A stretch of DNA of 64,000 nucleotides from Gloeotrichia echinulata CP02 (lineage in GTDB: Bacteria; Cyanobacteriota; Cyanobacteriia; Cyanobacteriales; Nostocaceae). The stretch is taken from assembly GCA_038087035.1 (NCBI GenBank), contig CP051187.1:4841001-4905000 (forward strand). Direction: 5' to 3'. Shown here one piece after another: positions 32,691 through 42,164 of the stretch (position 1 is its first letter; the number at the start of each line of letters is the position of its first letter). The translations under genes were made by a program, and so were the position numbers. The notes beneath the pieces were generated by a model. The model saw nothing but the letters and a program-made list of their open reading frames with translations, did no database searches and was not told where the DNA came from.

Positions 32691-35573
32691 TTAAAACTCT
32701 CCCGCTAAGGCTCCAACGCACCTTTCACACAATAGGGGATGCTCTGCTGATTCTCCCACATGGACAGAATAATTCCAACAGCGATCGCACTTCTGTCCTT
32801 CTGCGTTCACTACCCCAATTGTCCAGTCTTCTGTCTGCGCTGTATATTTCAATCCTTGCAATTTCTCCGTTGAATCTAATAATTCCACCTGAGAAGTCAG
32901 CAATAAATAGCGCAGTTCATCAATACCGTTACCTTTAACTGGGTTAAAGGCTTTGATAGCATCGCCTAACTGTTTGTGGGGTATATGAATCAAAGCTTTC
33001 GCTTCTAGAGAAGAACCAATCAATTTTTCTATCCTGGCTTGTTCCAACACCTTGTTCACATCAGTGCCCAGTTGTCGCAGTGCTTCCCAAAATTCTCCTA
33101 AGTCGGGATTCTCCCATTCTTCCTCTACTTGCACCCATCCGGCTTCAAATACCGATTTGTATGGTGTTTTGTAGGGGAGAAATTGCCAAATGTCTTCTGC
33201 AGTATGACATAACACGGGGGCGATCGCTCGTGCTAAGTTCTCTAAAGCGATTTTCAGCACTGTTTGACAACTGCGACGACGGAAAGCATCCACTGCACTG
33301 ATGTACAATCTATCTTTGGCGACATCCAAATAAAAGTTGGATAAATCCACAACACAGAAATTCTGCACTGTTTGGAAGAACCGGAAGAATTGGAAATTGT
33401 CAAAAGCTTCTGTTACCTCCTTAAACACCTCGGTCATGCGATGCAACATATAGCGGTCGAGTTCAGGTAATTCCTCGAAGGGGACGGTATCCTTTTCTGG
33501 GTCGAAGTCATGCAAACTACCCAACAAGAACCGCGCTGTATTGCGAATCTTACCCCTGACATCGTTTAGCTGCTTGATGATATTACCACCCAAGCGCACA
33601 TCAGCAGTATAATCTACCGACGACACCCACAACCGCAATACATCTGCACCGTAGGCGGGTTCTTTTTTCTGGTCTTTACCACCCAAAATCATCACCTGGG
33701 GGTCAACCACATTCCCCACAGATTTACTCATTTTCCGTCCTTGTTCATCCAGAACAAAGCCGTGAGTCAACACAGTTTTGTAAGGTGCAAAGCCATTCAC
33801 AGCTACACTGGTGAGCAAACTCGACTGGAACCAGCCGCGATGTTGGTCAGAACCTTCCAGATACATATCTACAGGATAGCCTAACTCTGGACGTTGCTGG
33901 GCGACCGATGCCCAAGAAGAACCAGAATCAAACCACACATCCATTGTATCTGTACCTCGGCGGTAAGATCTGCCATTATTGCGGTATGGTTCTGGTAATA
34001 ACTCCTCTACCGACAGATCCCACCAAGCATCAGAACCTTTTGCGGCAATAATGGCTTGGACGTGGTTGATGGTTTCCGCATTCAGGAGTATTTCCCCAGT
34101 TTCTTCATCGTAGAACACGGGAATGGGTACACCCCAACTCCGCTGACGGGAGATACACCAATCAGAACGTTCAGCCACCATTGGCGTGATGCGATTTTCG
34201 CCTTGGGCTGGAATCCATTTTACCACAGCGATCGCCTTTAATGCTGCTTCGCGAAATCCTTCCACAGATGCAAACCATTGTTCTGTAGCGCGGAAAATCG
34301 TCGGCTTTTTCGTCCGCCAATCGTAAGGATATTTATGGGCGTAGGCTTCCTCCTTCAACAGCGAACCCGCAGCGGTCAAAGCATCAATTACCGCCTGATT
34401 TCCATCACCCAGAACATTCAACCCCGCAAACTGTCCCGCTTCCTGGGTGAAATCACCATTATCATCTACCGGCGCCAGGATAGGTAAACCATAACGTTGA
34501 CCGACAATGTAGTCTTCTTGACCATGACCAGGGGCAGTGTGTACCAACCCCGTCCCCGACTCAGTGGTAATATAATCGCCACCTACAACCACCGGACTCT
34601 CTCTGTCGAATAGGGGATGGCGGTAAGTTGTATGTTCTAAATCTTTCCCTTTGAATGTGGCTTTTACCGTTAAATCAGATGCGATCGTTGCTGAAAGACG
34701 TTCCACCAAATCAGCCGCGACGATGAGATATTTAAATCCTCTCTGCGCCTCTGCGTCTCTGCGTGAAACTTCCACAACAGCATAATTCAAATCACCATTC
34801 ACCGCTACAGCCAAATTACCGGGAATTGTCCAGGGTGTAGTTGTCCAGATAGCGACACCCAAATCAGGGAGATATTCGCCCAAAGTTGGTTTTAAAGCCT
34901 CAGACAAACTCGTGACGGGGAATGCAGCGTAGATACTGCGGGAAGTGTGACCTTCGGGATATTCTAACTCAGCTTCAGCCAAAGCCGTTTTTGAGCTTGG
35001 ACTCCAGTGAACCGGCTTTAACCCGCGATAGATGTAACCTTTGAGGAACATCTCGCCGAAAACGCCAATTTGCGCCGCTTCATATTCTGGCTGCAATGTC
35101 AAGTAAGGATGTGTAAAATCACCCCAAACACCGTAGCGTTGAAAGCTTTGGCTTTGTTCTTTGACTGTTTCTTGGGCGAATTGTTTGGCTTTTTGGCGTA
35201 ATTGCAGAGGTGTCAAATTTTGCCGTTCTGCTGACTTCATATTCTGCAGAACTTTCAACTCAATCGGCAATCCGTGACAATCCCACCCAGGAACGTAGCG
35301 AACTTTACGCCCTTGCAGCAATTGGTAGCGGTTAATAATATCTTTGAGAATTTTATTTAAGGCATGACCAATATGGAGTGAGCCGTTAGCGTAGGGAGGC
35401 CCATCGTGCAGTATAAATAATTCACCTGGGTTGTTTTGGGACAGGCGATCGAAAATTTGATTTTCTGACCAAAATTTTTGGATTTCCGGCTCACGCTTGA
35501 TGGCGTTCGCCCGCATATCAAAGTTAGTCTTGGGTAGGTTTACTGTATCTTTGTAGCTTCCTGATTCTGTCAC
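32691..35573 (-). CDS. ileS: Isoleucyl-tRNA synthetase with a small in-frame repeat insertion
   Basis: About 960 residues from GTG 35573 ('MTESGSYKDTVNLPKTNFDM'); the open frame extends 21 codons upstream to 35636 but that part lacks family similarity. Class I signatures: 'GSLHIGHALNKI' (HIGH) and 'GRKMSKSVGN' (KMSKS). The C-terminal zinc site is 'CDRCWN' with 'LCERC'. The enzyme charges tRNA-Ile and edits valine through the CP1 domain. Within CP1 (about residues 268-278, bases 34736-34766) lies 'SRRDAEAQRG', the translation of a TCACGCAGAGACGC-type dispersed repeat. It is otherwise complete. Confidence 0.95.
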   Translation of the reverse strand: MTESGSYKDTVNLPKTNFDMRANAIKREPEIQKFWSENQIFDRLSQNNPGELFILHDGPPYANGSLHIGHALNKILKDIINRYQLLQGRKVRYVPGWDCHGLPIELKVLQNMKSAERQNLTPLQLRQKAKQFAQETVKEQSQSFQRYGVWGDFTHPYLTLQPEYEAAQIGVFGEMFLKGYIYRGLKPVHWSPSSKTALAEAELEYPEGHTSRSIYAAFPVTSLSEALKPTLGEYLPDLGVAIWTTTPWTIPGNLAVAVNGDLNYAVVEVSRRDAEAQRGFKYLIVAADLVERLSATIASDLTVKATFKGKDLEHTTYRHPLFDRESPVVVGGDYITTESGTGLVHTAPGHGQEDYIVGQRYGLPILAPVDDNGDFTQEAGQFAGLNVLGDGNQAVIDALTAAGSLLKEEAYAHKYPYDWRTKKPTIFRATEQWFASVEGFREAALKAIAVVKWIPAQGENRITPMVAERSDWCISRQRSWGVPIPVFYDEETGEILLNAETINHVQAIIAAKGSDAWWDLSVEELLPEPYRNNGRSYRRGTDTMDVWFDSGSSWASVAQQRPELGYPVDMYLEGSDQHRGWFQSSLLTSVAVNGFAPYKTVLTHGFVLDEQGRKMSKSVGNVVDPQVMILGGKDQKKEPAYGADVLRLWVSSVDYTADVRLGGNIIKQLNDVRGKIRNTARFLLGSLHDFDPEKDTVPFEELPELDRYMLHRMTEVFKEVTEAFDNFQFFRFFQTVQNFCVVDLSNFYLDVAKDRLYISAVDAFRRRSCQTVLKIALENLARAIAPVLCHTAEDIWQFLPYKTPYKSVFEAGWVQVEEEWENPDLGEFWEALRQLGTDVNKVLEQARIEKLIGSSLEAKALIHIPHKQLGDAIKAFNPVKGNGIDELRYLLLTSQVELLDSTEKLQGLKYTAQTEDWTIGVVNAEGQKCDRCWNYSVHVGESAEHPLLCERCVGALAGEF

Positions 35574-35757
35574 AGTCTCATGCCTAGGATTATGTGTGCA
35601 GGTTTTATTAATTATAGAAGATGGCATGAGGAGCAAAATTAACGATTTTCCCCACCTTGACAGGGTGAGGCGGGTATCTGAGTGCTATTGACAAAAGGTT
35701 CTCTAAATGAGAACATGTATAAAGTCAACATTTGTATTCTTAGATGAAAAATAAAAT

Positions 35758-36057
35758 ATGCACCTAATCAGCATTCGTAATTTACGTGCTGATGCTGATA
35801 AATACCCAGATGCAGTGGAATCGGTTAACTCTTGGTATCGAGTCATAAAATCTGCATCATGGGAGAATTTTAATGAACTGAGACAATTGTACCCCACAGC
35901 AGATGCAGTAGGCAATTTTATTGTATTCAACATCAAAGGTAATTCTTACCGTTTAATTGTTAGTATTGATTATGCCATCCAAACAATCTACTACAAATAT
36001 TTTTTAACACATGCTGAGTATGATAAAGAAAAATGGAAAAATGACCCTTTATTTTAA
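35758..36057 (+). CDS. higB: HigB family toxin (type II, mRNA interferase)
   Basis: A 99-residue RelE-fold protein: 'MHLISIRNLRADADKYPDAV', 'SASWENFNELRQLYPTADAV', 'GNSYRLIVSIDY' and 'YYKYFLTHAEYDK', the HigB/HicA-like cyanobacterial toxin pattern. HigB toxins cleave ribosome-bound mRNA. The antitoxin gene begins 12 bp after its stop, toxin first, which is the usual order for HigBA. Confidence 0.92.
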   Translation: MHLISIRNLRADADKYPDAVESVNSWYRVIKSASWENFNELRQLYPTADAVGNFIVFNIKGNSYRLIVSIDYAIQTIYYKYFLTHAEYDKEKWKNDPLF

Positions 36058-36069
36058 CAGGAGTTAACC

Positions 36070-36468
36070 ATGACTATCTCCTTAGATAAAAACACTTACA
36101 GTCAACTGTTAGTAGAGTATCAACCCAAAGTTATCACAACCGAAGAAGAATATGATCACGCTTTAGAAACTGTTGAAAAATTAATGGCTGATCAACAACG
36201 TACACCAGAACAAACAGCTATTTTGCAATTATTAGTTACTATTATTGAAGACTTTGAAAATAAACACTATCCTATTGAACCATCATCTCCCCATGCAATG
36301 CTAGACCATTTAATGGATGCTAGGGCAATTAAACAATCTGATTTAGTAGGAATTATTGGTTCTAAAGGTGTGGTTTCTGAGGTTGTGAATAGAAAACGAG
36401 CAATTAGTAAAGCTCAAGCAAAAGCACTCGGAGAATTTTTTCATGTTTCTCCTGCATTGTTTATCTAG
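36070..36468 (+). CDS. higA: HigA family antitoxin (XRE DNA-binding)
   Basis: 132 residues. The C-terminal helix-turn-helix is visible as 'DLMDARAIKQSDLVGIIG'-like sequence followed by 'VVSEVVNRKRAISKAQAKAL'. The N-terminal helical part ('EEEYDHALETVEKLMADQQR') binds the toxin. A good ribosome site (ACAGGAG) lies 6 bp before ATG. HigA normally represses its own operon. Confidence 0.93.
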   Translation: MTISLDKNTYSQLLVEYQPKVITTEEEYDHALETVEKLMADQQRTPEQTAILQLLVTIIEDFENKHYPIEPSSPHAMLDHLMDARAIKQSDLVGIIGSKGVVSEVVNRKRAISKAQAKALGEFFHVSPALFI

Positions 36469-36544
36469 CTTAATAGTTAGGGCACTGGAGACAAGATTAA
36501 AATCAGGCTTTAATCTGATGTTAGACAGTGCCCACGCTACATAC

Positions 36545-37531
36545 CTATTTTAACTCGCCGTTTATTTCCTTTTGCTGCTGTAACCAGGTTGCTAAATCAG
36601 CCAATGCTGAGAAATCTAACAATGCATCTCCCAAGGCTTCCAATTTTGTCAGCGATAATTTTTTAATTTGCTCAATTAACGATAACTCAATCTCACCAAA
36701 CCGCCGATTAAGCAACCGCAAAATTAACCTTTGCTCTCCTTGTTCTCGACCTTGTTCTAGTCCTCGCTCTAGTCCTCGCTCTAGTCCTCGTTCAAGTCCT
36801 CGTTCAAGTCCTCGTTCAAGTCCTTCCTGAATAGCTTTTTCCCTATCTTGTTGATAAAGCGGTGCTAATCTCATAATTAACTCCCTATCCTCTGGTTCTG
36901 AATTTTGATTGATTCTCAAGTTCTGCTGTAGGTTGTAAAGCAATTCTAACATCACTCTCTGAAATGGGTGATTTGCTGGGAGTGTGATTAATTCATCAAT
37001 TGCTTGTTTCTGGACTTTTTCACGTCCCAGGACTCTTAACCATAAAGTTTCTGGTGTGCGGGGTAATTGATGAATCACCACAATCGCCGTTCGCAAATAC
37101 TCACCCAAAAAATATATTCCTGGCAACCATTCTGGCTTTTCTGTAGCTTTAAATCCCGCGAGTATTTGTGTTGATGCAGTGGGTGTGAGTATCCATAGAT
37201 GGGGATTTTTGATTTCTGAATTTGGCGTTTTATTCCGATTAGCTTCTCGTTGTAATGCGCCTCTCAGTTCCAGCAATTTTAATAGACAATCACAAATCTC
37301 TTCTTTGGTTGCTGGATTGCGAAATGGTTCAAAAATGGCGGGTGTTGCTGCTAATTTACCTAATAATCCTAAGATTTCTAAATTAGCTATTTGCGAGGGA
37401 AAGGGAGAAAATAAAACATCAATTTCTCGCACTTCTCCCGCAATGCGGCTGGGTGCTTGAACTTCTCCATAATTTTTTAGTAGTTCTTCTAGATAGTCTT
37501 TGGCGAATTTGTCATGGATAAATCTAGTCAT
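36545..37531 (-). CDS. Rpn/PD-(D/E)XK-type protein with DUF4351 C-terminus
   Basis: 328 residues from ATG 37531 ('MTRFIHDKFAKDYLEELL'); the frame opens further to 37600 but the extra residues do not look family-like. 'SRIAGEVREIDVLFSP' holds a putative catalytic Asp. A run of five 'ERGL' repeats (36755-36815, 12-bp DNA units) leads into the DUF4351 tail 'LILRLLNRRFGEIELSLIEQ'. This family of putative transposase/nuclease proteins is very common in cyanobacteria. Activity is unknown, and the expected ExK pair is not obvious. Confidence 0.8.
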   Translation of the reverse strand: MTRFIHDKFAKDYLEELLKNYGEVQAPSRIAGEVREIDVLFSPFPSQIANLEILGLLGKLAATPAIFEPFRNPATKEEICDCLLKLLELRGALQREANRNKTPNSEIKNPHLWILTPTASTQILAGFKATEKPEWLPGIYFLGEYLRTAIVVIHQLPRTPETLWLRVLGREKVQKQAIDELITLPANHPFQRVMLELLYNLQQNLRINQNSEPEDRELIMRLAPLYQQDREKAIQEGLERGLERGLERGLERGLERGLEQGREQGEQRLILRLLNRRFGEIELSLIEQIKKLSLTKLEALGDALLDFSALADLATWLQQQKEINGELK

Positions 37532-37627
37532 GCAGAGAAAAGGGAATGGGGAATGGCTGACCGGTTTACAAGGGTGAGTTATGGCGCAGATTTTGGACAT
37601 CTGTTAATATCAGTAAATCACGGCGCC

Positions 37628-37762
37628 TCATCCACCTACAACTAATTCTACATATTTGTGGTGATCAAATGAGCGAAGAACAACGCCGCAACATTGTTCT
37701 AAATTCTCTAGAGTTCGATTCAAAGAACAAACATCGAGATAAATTTTGTAACTTTTACTCAT
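37628..37762 (-). pseudogene. PIN-domain toxin N-terminal fragment
   Basis: A 44-codon frame begins 'MSKSYKIYLDVCSLNRTLEN', resembling the first strand and catalytic Asp of PIN proteins of the 'YLDVCCLNRPF' type. It stops after 'YVELVVGG', about a third of the normal length. It is best read as a decayed VapC-like toxin. A longer frame extending upstream runs into repeat DNA. Confidence 0.55.
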
Positions 37763-37784
37763 GTTATATTTGTGAAACCCAACA

Positions 37785-37963
37785 TTACAGCAATTTTCGA
37801 GTGAATGAGGTAAGCGGGTAGGGGCACAGCATTGCTGTGCCCTTACAGCGATTTTCAGATAAATGAACCACATTTTTATATCTCACGCAAAGGCGCAAAG
37901 GCGCAAAGGAAGAAAGAAATACAGATATCGAGGTGTGGTCTAAATACCTGAAAACTGCTGTAA
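37785..37963. repeat. MITE family C relative, composite
   Basis: The outer ends TTACAGCAATTTTC and GAAAACTGCTGTAA are family C. Inside are a GGGCACAGCATTGCTGTGCCC palindrome, a second TTACAGCGATTTTC start (37841), and a TCACGCAAAGGCGC repeat at 37881. It looks like one element stacked on another. Confidence 0.72.
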
Positions 37964-38028
37964 GATGATCTTTACTCCACTCAATTGCAACCCGCTGTAT
38001 CTTAGATTAACGCTGGGTTTCACTCAAT

Positions 38029-38841
38029 TCAATTAGCCTGATTATTTGGCAACTTTTGCTCTGGCGCGGCTTCTGGAGGAGGCGCTAATACTGCATCTGG
38101 CGCAACTTCCGCCACAGGTATTGGTGGTTTCTCCTCAGTTTCCGGTTGCGCTGCTTCCACCAATTCGACAGATGGGGGATTTGGTGGAATTACTTCCGGT
38201 ACTGTGTCGGTTTTGGATTCTACCTCAACAGGCGCAACTGCTTCCTGCGCTGGTTGTTCTAGTATTACAGTAGGAGATTCAGTAGTAACTGTTTCCTCTG
38301 CTGCTTCTTCTACTACTGGTGTAGGAGATTCAGTAACAACTATTTCCTCGGCTGCTTTTTCTGTCACAGGAGTTCTCTTATCGATAATCTCAACAGCAGG
38401 TTTCGCGGCTGGGGTTGGGGGTGCTTTTTTGGTTGTAGTTTGTTGCACTCGGTTTTTCGCACCGCTGAAGACACCAGTAATACCCTGTTGCAACTGGGCT
38501 AGCCGTTGTTGAACAGACAACTTAGTTACCTGCTGCTGAATCGATGTTTTCACTGTTTCCGAACTGGGTACTGGTGTTTGTTCTGTCTGTGGCGTCAGCT
38601 GGCGCCGTAACGAAAGAGTTTGCCAACCAAACCACCACAAAAGGGCGACACTAGCCACATGACCCAGCAAAAGGCCACCAGTAATGCGTGGTGAAAATAC
38701 CCATAATATCAAGGCGTAAAAAAGCCCTACACCACTCAAGATAAAGTCATTCTTGCGGTGGATTTCCGGGAAAAAGAAAGCCACTAGGTAGATAGCTAAA
38801 CTACCAATACCTACTGCGAAAGCTAGGATATATGCCAGCAT
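38029..38841 (-). CDS. ycf66: Ycf66 family protein
   Basis: 270 residues. The first 90 contain three membrane segments ('ILAFAVGIGSLAIYLVAFFF', 'GVGLFYALILWVFS', 'GHVASVALLWWFGWQTL') matching Ycf66, a protein conserved in cyanobacteria and some plastids with unknown role. The remaining two thirds are Pro/Glu/Val-rich low complexity ('VEEAAEE' units) and probably extend into the cytoplasm or lumen. Start and length are typical. Confidence 0.9.
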   Translation of the reverse strand: MLAYILAFAVGIGSLAIYLVAFFFPEIHRKNDFILSGVGLFYALILWVFSPRITGGLLLGHVASVALLWWFGWQTLSLRRQLTPQTEQTPVPSSETVKTSIQQQVTKLSVQQRLAQLQQGITGVFSGAKNRVQQTTTKKAPPTPAAKPAVEIIDKRTPVTEKAAEEIVVTESPTPVVEEAAEETVTTESPTVILEQPAQEAVAPVEVESKTDTVPEVIPPNPPSVELVEAAQPETEEKPPIPVAEVAPDAVLAPPPEAAPEQKLPNNQAN

Positions 38842-38857
38842 TATTTGGTACTCCTTT

Positions 38858-39008
38858 AACTAGGGATTGGGGATTAGGGATTGGGAATTAGGGATTAGGT
38901 ATTAGGGATTAGGTATTAGGTATTAGAAAGAAAAACTCATTTGGTAAACTAAATTTTTTCCCAATCCCCAGTCCCCAATCACCAATCACCAATCCCCAAT
39001 CCCCCATC
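38858..39008. repeat. Heptanucleotide repeats (GGGATTA and CCCCAAT)
   Basis: Upstream of ycf66 there are about eleven GGGATTA/GGTATTA units, then an A/T stretch, then CCCCAAT/CCCCAGT units in the opposite sense. The two blocks could pair. They separate ycf66 from gnd. Confidence 0.85.
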
Positions 39009-39200
39009 CCTCAACTATCTATTTTGCAAATTTTGGAACTCAATTGTCGATTCTGATACAAATTAAAACTAATTTTCTGTGTTAGTTGTAGTTTTTTCCT
39101 GATCCTGTAAACTCTTAATGTCTTCTTTAGAAGTGAACCGAAATTCTCGGATTACCCTAAAAGATAAAAGGATCTGCAAGAGTTAGCCAAAACATAGTTT

Positions 39201-40631
39201 ATGACACTACAAAGCTTTGGTGTGATTGGTTTAGCCGTTATGGGCGAGAATATCGCTCTGAACGTCGAGCGTAATGGTTTCCCAATTGCAGTTTACAACC
39301 GCTCCAGAGAAAAAACCGATGCCTTCATGGCGCAGCGTGCCCCCGGACGTAATGTCAAAGCTGCCTTTACCTTGGAAGAATTTGTCGCTTCACTAGAACG
39401 TCCCCGCAAAATTTTAGTGATGGTGCAAGCTGGTAAGCCAGTGGATGCAGTTATTGCCCAGCTAAAACCTTTGCTGGATGAAGGCGATATCATTATCGAC
39501 GGCGGTAACTCTTGGTTTGAAGATACAGAACGACGCACTCAGGAATTAGAACCCTCTGGACTTCGCTATATTGGTATGGGTGTCAGTGGCGGTGAAGAAG
39601 GCGCCCTCAATGGACCCTCACTGATGCCTGGTGGTACACAAAGCTCCTACGAGTATCTATCGCCAATTTTCAACAAAATTGCTGCCCAAGTCGATGATGG
39701 TCCTTGTGTAACCTATATTGGACCCGGTGGTTCTGGTCACTACGTCAAAATGGTACACAACGGTATTGAGTATGGCGATATGCAGCTGATTGCAGAAGCC
39801 TACGATTTGCTGAAAAATGCCGCTGGTCTTGACCATAATCAGCTACATGAGGTGTTTACTGAATGGAACACCACCGACGAACTCAATTCATTTTTGATTG
39901 AGATTACAGCTAATATTTTCCCCTACATTGACCCGGAAACAAATCTTCCCTTGGTTGATTTGATTGTTGATGCAGCCGGTCAAAAGGGAACTGGACGCTG
40001 GACAGTGCAAACTGCGTTGGAATTAGGAGTTTCTATTCCCACAATTACAGCAGCAGTCAATGCTCGGATTATCTCTTCTATTAGAGATGAGCGGATTGCA
40101 GCATCTAAGCAACTCACAGGACCCAGCGGCAAGTATGATGGGTCAGTGAAGGATTTTGTTGACAAAGTACGTGATGCACTTTACTGTTCCAAAATCTGTT
40201 CTTACGCTCAAGGGATGGCGCTGTTATCTACAGCTTCCAAGACCTATAATTGGAATTTAACTTTGGGTGAATTGGCGCGGATTTGGAAAGGTGGTTGTAT
40301 TATTCGCGCTGGTTTCTTGAATAAGATTAAGAAAGCTTTTGACGAAAATGCAGAATTGCCTAACTTGCTATTAGCTCCCGAATTTAAGCAAACAATTCTC
40401 GACAGACAAGCAGCTTGGCGCGAAGTAATCATCACTGCAGCCAAACTGGGAATTCCAGTACCAGCTTTTAGTGCTTCTTTGGATTATTTCGATAGCTATC
40501 GCACCGCTCGTTTACCTCAAAACCTAACTCAAGCACAACGCGACTACTTCGGCGCACATACCTACTTGCGTACCGACAAGCCTGGTAGCTTCCACACCGA
40601 ATGGGTTCCCATCACTGAATCTAAAAAATAA
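39201..40631 (+). CDS. gnd: 6-phosphogluconate dehydrogenase (decarboxylating)
   Basis: 476 residues, full length. It oxidises 6-phosphogluconate to ribulose-5-phosphate with NADP+ in the oxidative pentose phosphate pathway. 'GLAVMGENIALNVERNGFPI' is the nucleotide-binding start, 'GVSGGEEGALNGPSLMPGG' the substrate region, and 'GSGHYVKMVHNGIEYGDMQ' includes the catalytic lysine. 'GTGRWTVQTALELGV' and the C-terminal 'YFGAHTYLRTD' are conserved. A terminator-like hairpin follows at about 40698. Confidence 0.97.
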   Translation: MTLQSFGVIGLAVMGENIALNVERNGFPIAVYNRSREKTDAFMAQRAPGRNVKAAFTLEEFVASLERPRKILVMVQAGKPVDAVIAQLKPLLDEGDIIIDGGNSWFEDTERRTQELEPSGLRYIGMGVSGGEEGALNGPSLMPGGTQSSYEYLSPIFNKIAAQVDDGPCVTYIGPGGSGHYVKMVHNGIEYGDMQLIAEAYDLLKNAAGLDHNQLHEVFTEWNTTDELNSFLIEITANIFPYIDPETNLPLVDLIVDAAGQKGTGRWTVQTALELGVSIPTITAAVNARIISSIRDERIAASKQLTGPSGKYDGSVKDFVDKVRDALYCSKICSYAQGMALLSTASKTYNWNLTLGELARIWKGGCIIRAGFLNKIKKAFDENAELPNLLLAPEFKQTILDRQAAWREVIITAAKLGIPVPAFSASLDYFDSYRTARLPQNLTQAQRDYFGAHTYLRTDKPGSFHTEWVPITESKK

Positions 40632-40697
40632 ACTTTCACGCCTCTACATGATTGGCCTCTTGCGAATGCTTTGAGTGTTTTAGGCTGAATATTTGAG

Positions 40698-40728
40698 AGT
40701 GACTCTGAATTTCAGGGTCACTTTCTTA
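40698..40728 (+). terminator. Probable gnd terminator
   Basis: GTGACTCTGA and TCAGGGTCAC form a 10-bp stem (one G-T pair) with a three-base loop, followed by TTTCTTATTT. Confidence 0.75.
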
Positions 40729-40730
40729 TT

Positions 40731-40938
40731 TGTCATTTGTCATTTGTCATTTGTCATTTGTTATTTGTCATTTGTCATTTGTCATTTGTCATTTGTCATT
40801 TGTCATTTGTCATTGGTTATTTGTATTTAACTCCCAACTCCTAACTCCTAACTCCCAACTCCTAACTCCTAACTCCTAACTCCTAACTCCTAACTCCCAA
40901 CTCCTAACTCCTAACTCCTAACTCCCCAATCCCCAATC
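40731..40938. repeat. Heptanucleotide repeats (TCATTTG)n and (TAACTCC)n
   Basis: About twelve TCATTTG units are followed by about fifteen TAACTCC/CAACTCC units and a short CCCCAAT run. The same two-block order is repeated at 60319-60615. Confidence 0.93.
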
Positions 40939-40942
40939 CCCA

Positions 40943-42097
40943 TCATGGGTTATTATTCTCCAGATATTTAGCTTTTAATTCTTCTAATTCGGTATCGATT
41001 TGGGTTTTGCTAGTAGGCTGAGATTTTGGTATTGGTAATGGAGTTGGCGGTGCAGTGGGTATATTATTTTGGTGTTTATTACCACCCAAAAATTGCGTTT
41101 TCATTTCCTCTAATTCTCTATCAATTTGGCTAGCAGATTTTGGACTAGCTGCAGGTGTAGAAATAGGCGGTGATTGGGGAATAGACTTTGTTGGTGTAGC
41201 TGGTGTGGAAGCTAATGGTAAATTTTGATTGAAGTCTTTGAGAACTTCATCGACTGTTTGATAACGCCGCATGGGGATAGTTTCTAACATTTTGTTGAGA
41301 ATGCGGCTCAATTGATTACTCACAGGAGTTTTGACATATTGTTGCCACAGCCAAGTATCATTATTAATATCATAAGAATCAAAGGGCGATCGCTCGGTTA
41401 ATAACCGAATACAAGTTGCACCCAAACTATATATATCACTGGCAAAAAGCGCCCGTCCTCTCATTTGTTCTGGGGCTACATATTCGGGACTACCAATACT
41501 TGTACCCGTTTGATTCACAGCATTACTATTGAAGGCTTTTGCAGCGCCAAAATCTACTAATACGAGTTTTCTATCACTACTACGCAAAATAATATTTTCT
41601 GGCTTAATATCCCGGTGAATAACTTGTTTCGCGTGACAAAATTGCAGTATGATTAACAAATCAGTTAATAACTGCCGAATTTGCATTTCGTTAAAAGCGC
41701 CCTTTTGGGATAATTCCTGGGCTAAGTTGTACCCATCAATAAATTCTTGTACCAGATACTGTCTATCATCTTGGGTGAAATATGCCAATAATTCAGGAAT
41801 TTGGGGATGTTGTCCCAATTCATCCAATTGTACCGCTTCTTGATTAAATAACTCCGCCGCCTTTTGCACAGTATCCGTACCTTGGGCTTGGGGGTAAAAT
41901 TGCTTAATCACACAGCGCGGTTTTGAGGGTTTATCCTCATCCACAGCCAAAAAGGTTCGGCCAAAACCACCTTGTCCTATCGCTTTGATAGCGCGGTAGC
42001 GTTCTTTAAGCAGTAACTTGGAACCACAACTGTGGCAAAATTTGACATTATCGGGATTTTCAGGCTTAGAACAGCGGGGATTAAGACAGTAGCTCAT
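40943..42097 (-). CDS. Serine/threonine protein kinase with N-terminal zinc ribbon
   Basis: 384 residues. A four-Cys motif opens the protein ('MSYCLNPRCSKPEN', 'VKFCHSCGSKLLL'), then a eukaryotic-type kinase domain: 'IGQGGFGRTFLAVDED' (glycine loop), 'VIKQFYP' (Lys), 'VIHRDIKPENIILR' (catalytic loop), 'LVDFGAAKAF' (DFG). The tail (about 290-384) is Pro/Ser/Thr-rich with two repeated motifs ('QIDRELEEMKTQFLG' and 'QIDTELEELKAKYLE'). It has no transmembrane segment. Targets are unknown. A cyanobacterial expansion family. Confidence 0.93.
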   Translation of the reverse strand: MSYCLNPRCSKPENPDNVKFCHSCGSKLLLKERYRAIKAIGQGGFGRTFLAVDEDKPSKPRCVIKQFYPQAQGTDTVQKAAELFNQEAVQLDELGQHPQIPELLAYFTQDDRQYLVQEFIDGYNLAQELSQKGAFNEMQIRQLLTDLLIILQFCHAKQVIHRDIKPENIILRSSDRKLVLVDFGAAKAFNSNAVNQTGTSIGSPEYVAPEQMRGRALFASDIYSLGATCIRLLTERSPFDSYDINNDTWLWQQYVKTPVSNQLSRILNKMLETIPMRRYQTVDEVLKDFNQNLPLASTPATPTKSIPQSPPISTPAASPKSASQIDRELEEMKTQFLGGNKHQNNIPTAPPTPLPIPKSQPTSKTQIDTELEELKAKYLENNNP

Positions 42098-42164
42098 TGT
42101 CAGGGTGGCGCATCAAATCGCTCTTATATGTCTTTATTGTGCCTTGTACTAGCCAGAAGAGTCT

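Noticed and set aside
35574..35636. Upstream start for isoleucyl-tRNA synthetase
   Set aside because: The extra 21 residues lack similarity to the family, whose members begin at the 'TESGSYKDTVNLPKT' position.
37628..37873. 81-residue frame on the minus strand
   Set aside because: Its first half is repeat-derived; only the part from 37762 onwards resembles a PIN domain and is listed as a fragment.
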